Assembly (NCBI GenBank): GCA_943328365.2
Contig: CALPZT020000044.1
Span: 1-8,605 of the forward strand
Source of the DNA: Bifidobacterium breve
GTDB lineage: Bacteria > Actinomycetota > Actinomycetes > S36-B12
Direction: 5' to 3'
Length of the DNA stretch: 8,605 nucleotides
Shown here: piece after piece, positions 6,367 through 8,605 of the stretch
Position numbering within the stretch: the stretch's first letter is position 1
Layout: each line of letters starts with the position of its first letter
Notes under the pieces: model-generated
Told to the model about the DNA's origin: nothing
Databases searched by the model: none
What the model saw: only the letters and a program-made list of their open reading frames with translations
Program-made: the position numbers and the translations under genes

Positions 6367-6386
6367 TTTCTAGATCGTTCAAGAAA
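6367..6386. promoter_or_regulatory. LacI-type operator O2 at the aminotransferase start
   Basis: TTTCTAGATCGTTCAAGAAA is a 20-bp imperfect palindrome centred on CG, with 16 of 20 positions matching its own reverse complement. It begins at the predicted transcription start, the position of the lac O1 operator relative to its promoter, and its right end runs into the RBS. Its right half, read on the minus strand, is TTTCTTGAAC, sharing CTTGAAC with O1 124 bp away. Bound repressor would block initiation. Confidence 0.75.
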
Positions 6387-6388
6387 GG
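6383..6388 (+). promoter_or_regulatory. Ribosome binding site that selects the GTG start at 6398
   Basis: GAAAGG lies 9 nt before GTG 6398. The nearby ATG at 6393 is out of frame, and the next in-frame ATG (codon 16) would remove part of the conserved N-terminal segment before PGGVNSNVR. The GTG is therefore the best start. Confidence 0.65.
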
Positions 6389-6397
6389 TTTAATGAC

Positions 6398-7681
6398 GTG
6401 GGCTCATCATCGGCACGAACTGGCGAAGCATTGTTTGAGCGGATGGTGAAGGTCGTTCCAGGGGGAGTGAACTCAAACGTCCGCCTGGAGGTCGCCCAAC
6501 GTTACTTCGCTCGGGGCGCTGGCGCGCGGCTTTGGGATACGGACGGTCAGGAGTACATCGACTACGTCCTCGGACAGGGGCCGGCCTTCCTCGGGCACGC
6601 GCATCCCCGGATGCTTGCCGGAGTCACTGAGTCAATCGCCGCCGGAATGACCTTCGCCGCTCAGACCGAGATCGAATTGGAAGCCGCAGAGAGCCTCGTG
6701 AAGGCCCTCGTCTGGGCAGACATGGTTCGAATCGGGATGACGTCAACTGAGTCAGTCCAAGCCGCACTCAGGCTTGCCCGAGCGGCAACTGGTCGCCGGC
6801 TCTTCCTCCGCTTTCGCGGTCAGTATCACGGCTGGCTCGACAACGTGCTTGTCAACTCACAGGAGCCGTGGCCCCGGGTTGCCAGCGACGGCCAACTCGC
6901 GAGCAGTCTCGACGAAAGCATCACGATCGAGTGGAACGACCTCGAGGCCGTTCACCAGGCCCTCGCCGAGCACCCGGGCCAGATTGCCGCGATCATCACC
7001 GAGCCGATGATGCTCAACGCGGGGGCAATCCTCCCCGAGCCGGGATTCCTTGAAGGTCTTCGCGAGATCACCACGGCCCACGGAATCATCCTCATCTTCG
7101 ACGAGACCATCACGGGCTTTCGCCTTGGTCCCCGTGGCGCTATCGGCCGATTCGGTGTCGAACCAGACCTCGCTATCTTCGGCAAGGCGGTGGCCGGCGG
7201 ATTCCCCGCCTCAGTCCTCGCCGGCAACGCCGACCTCATGTCACGCTTCGCGAAGGGAACCAACCACTCCGGCACGTTCAACGCGAACGTGCTCGCGTGC
7301 GCAGCCATCGTTCATGCCCTCGCGATCATGCAGAGCACACCCATCTATGACACCGTCGAGCGAACCGGGGGGCAGTTGATGGCCTCCCTACGCGGGCTCT
7401 TTGCCGACTTCGATCTGCAATTGCAGGTACGCGGCCTCCCCGCTGCCTTCCATGTCGCCTTCGACACTGCCGACCCGGTGAGGTCCTTCGCAGATCTCCA
7501 GCGAGCCGACTCGGAGCGCTACCGGCGGCTCGTGCCCCACGCCATCGACTCGGGTGTCTGGATCACGGGTCGTGGAATCTGGTACGTCTCCGGTGCGCAC
7601 GATGACGCCACCAACGATGCAACCTTGGCTAGGATGACGAATGCGCTGAAGAAGTTCGTTGAGCACGAGCGCATCGAGTAA
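6398..7681 (+). CDS. Class-III PLP aminotransferase, glutamate-1-semialdehyde-aminomutase-like
   Basis: A 427-residue fold-type I enzyme of the HemL-like branch of class-III aminotransferases, full length. The PGGVNSNVR segment is at 21-29. YHGW at 143-146 should stack on PLP, D235 in IFDETITGFR contacts the pyridine nitrogen, and K263 in FGKAVAGGFP forms the Schiff base. Two motifs differ from true HemL: the phosphate-binding SGTEA segment reads TSTES (115-119), and the loop after the lysine is GTNHSGTFNANVLACAA (287-303) rather than the AGTLSGNPLA type. With its catabolic neighbours and repressor control, this argues against haem synthesis and for transamination of a carbonyl or amino compound of the pathway. 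The start is GTG. It is the first gene of a transcript whose second gene is the LacI regulator, 43 bp downstream. Substrate unknown. Confidence 0.87.
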   Translation: MGSSSARTGEALFERMVKVVPGGVNSNVRLEVAQRYFARGAGARLWDTDGQEYIDYVLGQGPAFLGHAHPRMLAGVTESIAAGMTFAAQTEIELEAAESLVKALVWADMVRIGMTSTESVQAALRLARAATGRRLFLRFRGQYHGWLDNVLVNSQEPWPRVASDGQLASSLDESITIEWNDLEAVHQALAEHPGQIAAIITEPMMLNAGAILPEPGFLEGLREITTAHGIILIFDETITGFRLGPRGAIGRFGVEPDLAIFGKAVAGGFPASVLAGNADLMSRFAKGTNHSGTFNANVLACAAIVHALAIMQSTPIYDTVERTGGQLMASLRGLFADFDLQLQVRGLPAAFHVAFDTADPVRSFADLQRADSERYRRLVPHAIDSGVWITGRGIWYVSGAHDDATNDATLARMTNALKKFVEHERIE

Positions 7682-7715
7682 GTCAGCACGCTCCCTGTGT
7701 CAATTGTGAGGACGA

Positions 7716-7721
7716 AGAGGA
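7716..7721 (+). promoter_or_regulatory. Ribosome binding site that sets the lacI-family start
   Basis: AGAGGA lies 3-4 nt before GTG 7725, and the frame is closed by a TGA at 7707-7709. This supports GTG 7725 over the internal ATG at 7785, which has no comparable RBS and would start the protein right at the first helix of the DNA-binding domain. Confidence 0.65.
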
Positions 7722-7724
7722 CAC

Positions 7725-8605
7725 GTGGTCAGGAGTCAATCCGGACGACCTGAGGGGCGAAGTCGTCCAGCCGTTCGCCCGAAGATGCAGGACGTGGCCA
7801 GCCTGGCTGGCGTGTCCCTTCAGACCGTCTCCAACTTCGTCAATGGCCGACATGACCAGATGAGCGAGGAGACACTCGCCAAGGTATCCAGGGCGCTCGA
7901 CAAGCTTCAGTACCGACCCAACGTTGCTGCAGCGTCACTTCGCTCTCAGCGTGCACGCACCATCGCGTTCCTGGTCTTGGACGAGCATGTCGCATTCCTG
8001 GCCGACCCACTCACCGACCTCCTCATCGCCGGAGCAGGAGACGTGGCCCGCGATCATGGGTACGGCGTGCTCGTGCAGGGCGCCCGCCCGGATCAACTCG
8101 ACGCCGAACTGCTGTCGCCACTATTTGAAGGCCGCGCCGATGGGGCCATCATTCAACTCTCCGGACCGCGGAGCTTGCGACGCAAGACCATCGACATGGC
8201 CTCGTCAGCAGGTCTGTCGATCGTGATCATCGACGAGACAGGTTTGAGCCCTGACGTGATGGGCGTGCGCGCGCAGCAGGAGACCGGAGCGAGGCAGCTT
8301 GCGGAGTTCCTCATCGAGGCCGGACATGTTCGCATCGGCTTCATCGGCGCAGCCGTTCCGTGGGCCGTGGTTGAGCAGCGTCTTGCCGGCTTCCGGACAG
8401 CCATGCGCCGGGCGGGCTTACCGGTCGAACCGGGGCTGATCCTGCTCGAAGCGACGTACCAAGCCCGCGACGGCGAAGTACTCACAAGACGGCTGCTGGA
8501 ATCCAAGAAGCCGCCGACGGCGATCATGTGCGCGACCGACCTGCTTGCGGCCGGCGCAATGCGAGCCGCCCGAACCTTGGGGCTCGACGTCCCACGGGAT
8601 GTCGC
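7725..8605 (+). CDS. LacI/GalR-family transcriptional repressor (3' end cut by the window)
   Basis: 293 codons are visible; the gene runs off the window, missing about 40-60 residues by family length. The N-terminus is a basic tail of 20 residues, then the helix-turn-helix DVASLAGVSLQTVSNFVNG at 23-41, YRPN at 63-66 and the hinge ASLRS with L72, nine residues after the Tyr exactly as in LacI. The periplasmic-binding-protein-like sensor domain follows, with TIAFLVLDE at 79-87, a GHVRIGFIG strand at 200-208, RLAGFRTAM at 219-227 and PTAIMCATDLLAAGAM at 264-279. The start is GTG 7725 with AGAGGA upstream. In the recognition helix, L32, Q33 and N37 replace Tyr17, Gln18 and Arg22 of LacI. It is co-transcribed with the aminotransferase, so it likely represses itself and the divergent SDR operon through O1 and O2. 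The inducer is unknown, presumably a sugar-like pathway compound. Confidence 0.9.
   Translation, partial: MVRSQSGRPEGRSRPAVRPKMQDVASLAGVSLQTVSNFVNGRHDQMSEETLAKVSRALDKLQYRPNVAAASLRSQRARTIAFLVLDEHVAFLADPLTDLLIAGAGDVARDHGYGVLVQGARPDQLDAELLSPLFEGRADGAIIQLSGPRSLRRKTIDMASSAGLSIVIIDETGLSPDVMGVRAQQETGARQLAEFLIEAGHVRIGFIGAAVPWAVVEQRLAGFRTAMRRAGLPVEPGLILLEATYQARDGEVLTRRLLESKKPPTAIMCATDLLAAGAMRAARTLGLDVPRDV

Larger units (their letters stand above)
6140..6397. other. Divergent intergenic control region (258 bp)
   Basis: This is the longest gene-free stretch of the window. From left to right it holds the leader of the SDR operon (6140-about 6256) with a good RBS, an operator-like palindrome (6243-6262), the minus-strand promoter (6263-6291), a perfect 12-bp palindrome (6311-6322), the plus-strand promoter (6332-6361), a second operator-like palindrome (6367-6386) and the aminotransferase RBS (6383-6388). 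The leader also has a broken inverted repeat, ATGC...GCAT, at 6217-6234 that could fold into a weak hairpin. The region is clearly more AT-rich around the promoters than the neighbouring genes. An open frame crosses it on the minus strand (6324-6139), but it runs through the promoter and operator and has no coding look. Confidence 0.85.

Noticed and set aside
7682..7724. Possible separate promoter for the LacI gene
   Set aside because: The 43-bp gap has no convincing -35/-10 pair and no CTTGAAC operator. Co-transcription with the aminotransferase is simpler.

Overview
The window is high-GC bacterial DNA (well over 60% GC by eye) with tightly packed genes, some GTG starts, strong Shine-Dalgarno sequences and SigA/sigma70-type promoters. 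This fits an actinobacterium; I cannot name a genus from the sequence alone. I see no tRNA, rRNA, CRISPR array, transposase or attachment site. The content looks like accessory carbon catabolism.

Layout. (1) Left plus-strand unit, 2-2853: the last 41 codons of a gene that may be a GntR/FCD regulator, then a cytosolic CE7/AXE1-type alpha/beta hydrolase (170-1135), then an IlvD/Edd-family sugar-acid dehydratase (1132-2853) whose start overlaps the hydrolase stop (ATGA). (2) Minus-strand operon, transcribed from about 6256 down to 2876: an SDR oxidoreductase with an NADP-type cofactor loop (6139-5405), a second SDR with an NAD-type acidic residue (5360-4593), and a PYROXD2/phytoene-desaturase-like FAD oxidoreductase (4582-2876). 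It converges tail to tail with the left unit, 22 bp apart. (3) Right plus-strand unit, starting near 6367: a class-III, glutamate-1-semialdehyde-aminomutase-like aminotransferase (GTG start, 6398-7681), then a LacI-family repressor (GTG start, 7725 to beyond the window end).

The 258-bp divergent region 6140-6397 is the most informative part. It holds two back-to-back promoters (TTGACG-N17-TATATT on minus, TTGACG-N18-TATAGT on plus). Each has a CG-centred, LacI-type 20-bp imperfect palindrome at its predicted transcription start, and these share the half-site CTTGAAC. The operator centres are 124 bp apart. A separate perfect 12-bp palindrome, GTGTGATCACAC, sits between the two -35 boxes. The simplest reading is that the downstream LacI protein represses both the SDR/SDR/FAD operon and its own aminotransferase-repressor operon, possibly by looping, with a second regulator at the central palindrome.

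How the genes may work together (inference): the hydrolase could release an acyl group or open an ester of a sugar or sugar acid. The dehydratase would make a 2-keto-3-deoxy acid. The SDRs and FAD enzyme would oxidise a hydroxylated or cyclic substrate. The aminotransferase would add or remove an amino group on the resulting carbonyl compound. This combination matches no textbook sugar pathway I recognise, so the substrate is unknown. An amino-sugar acid, aminocyclitol or acylated polyol are possibilities only.
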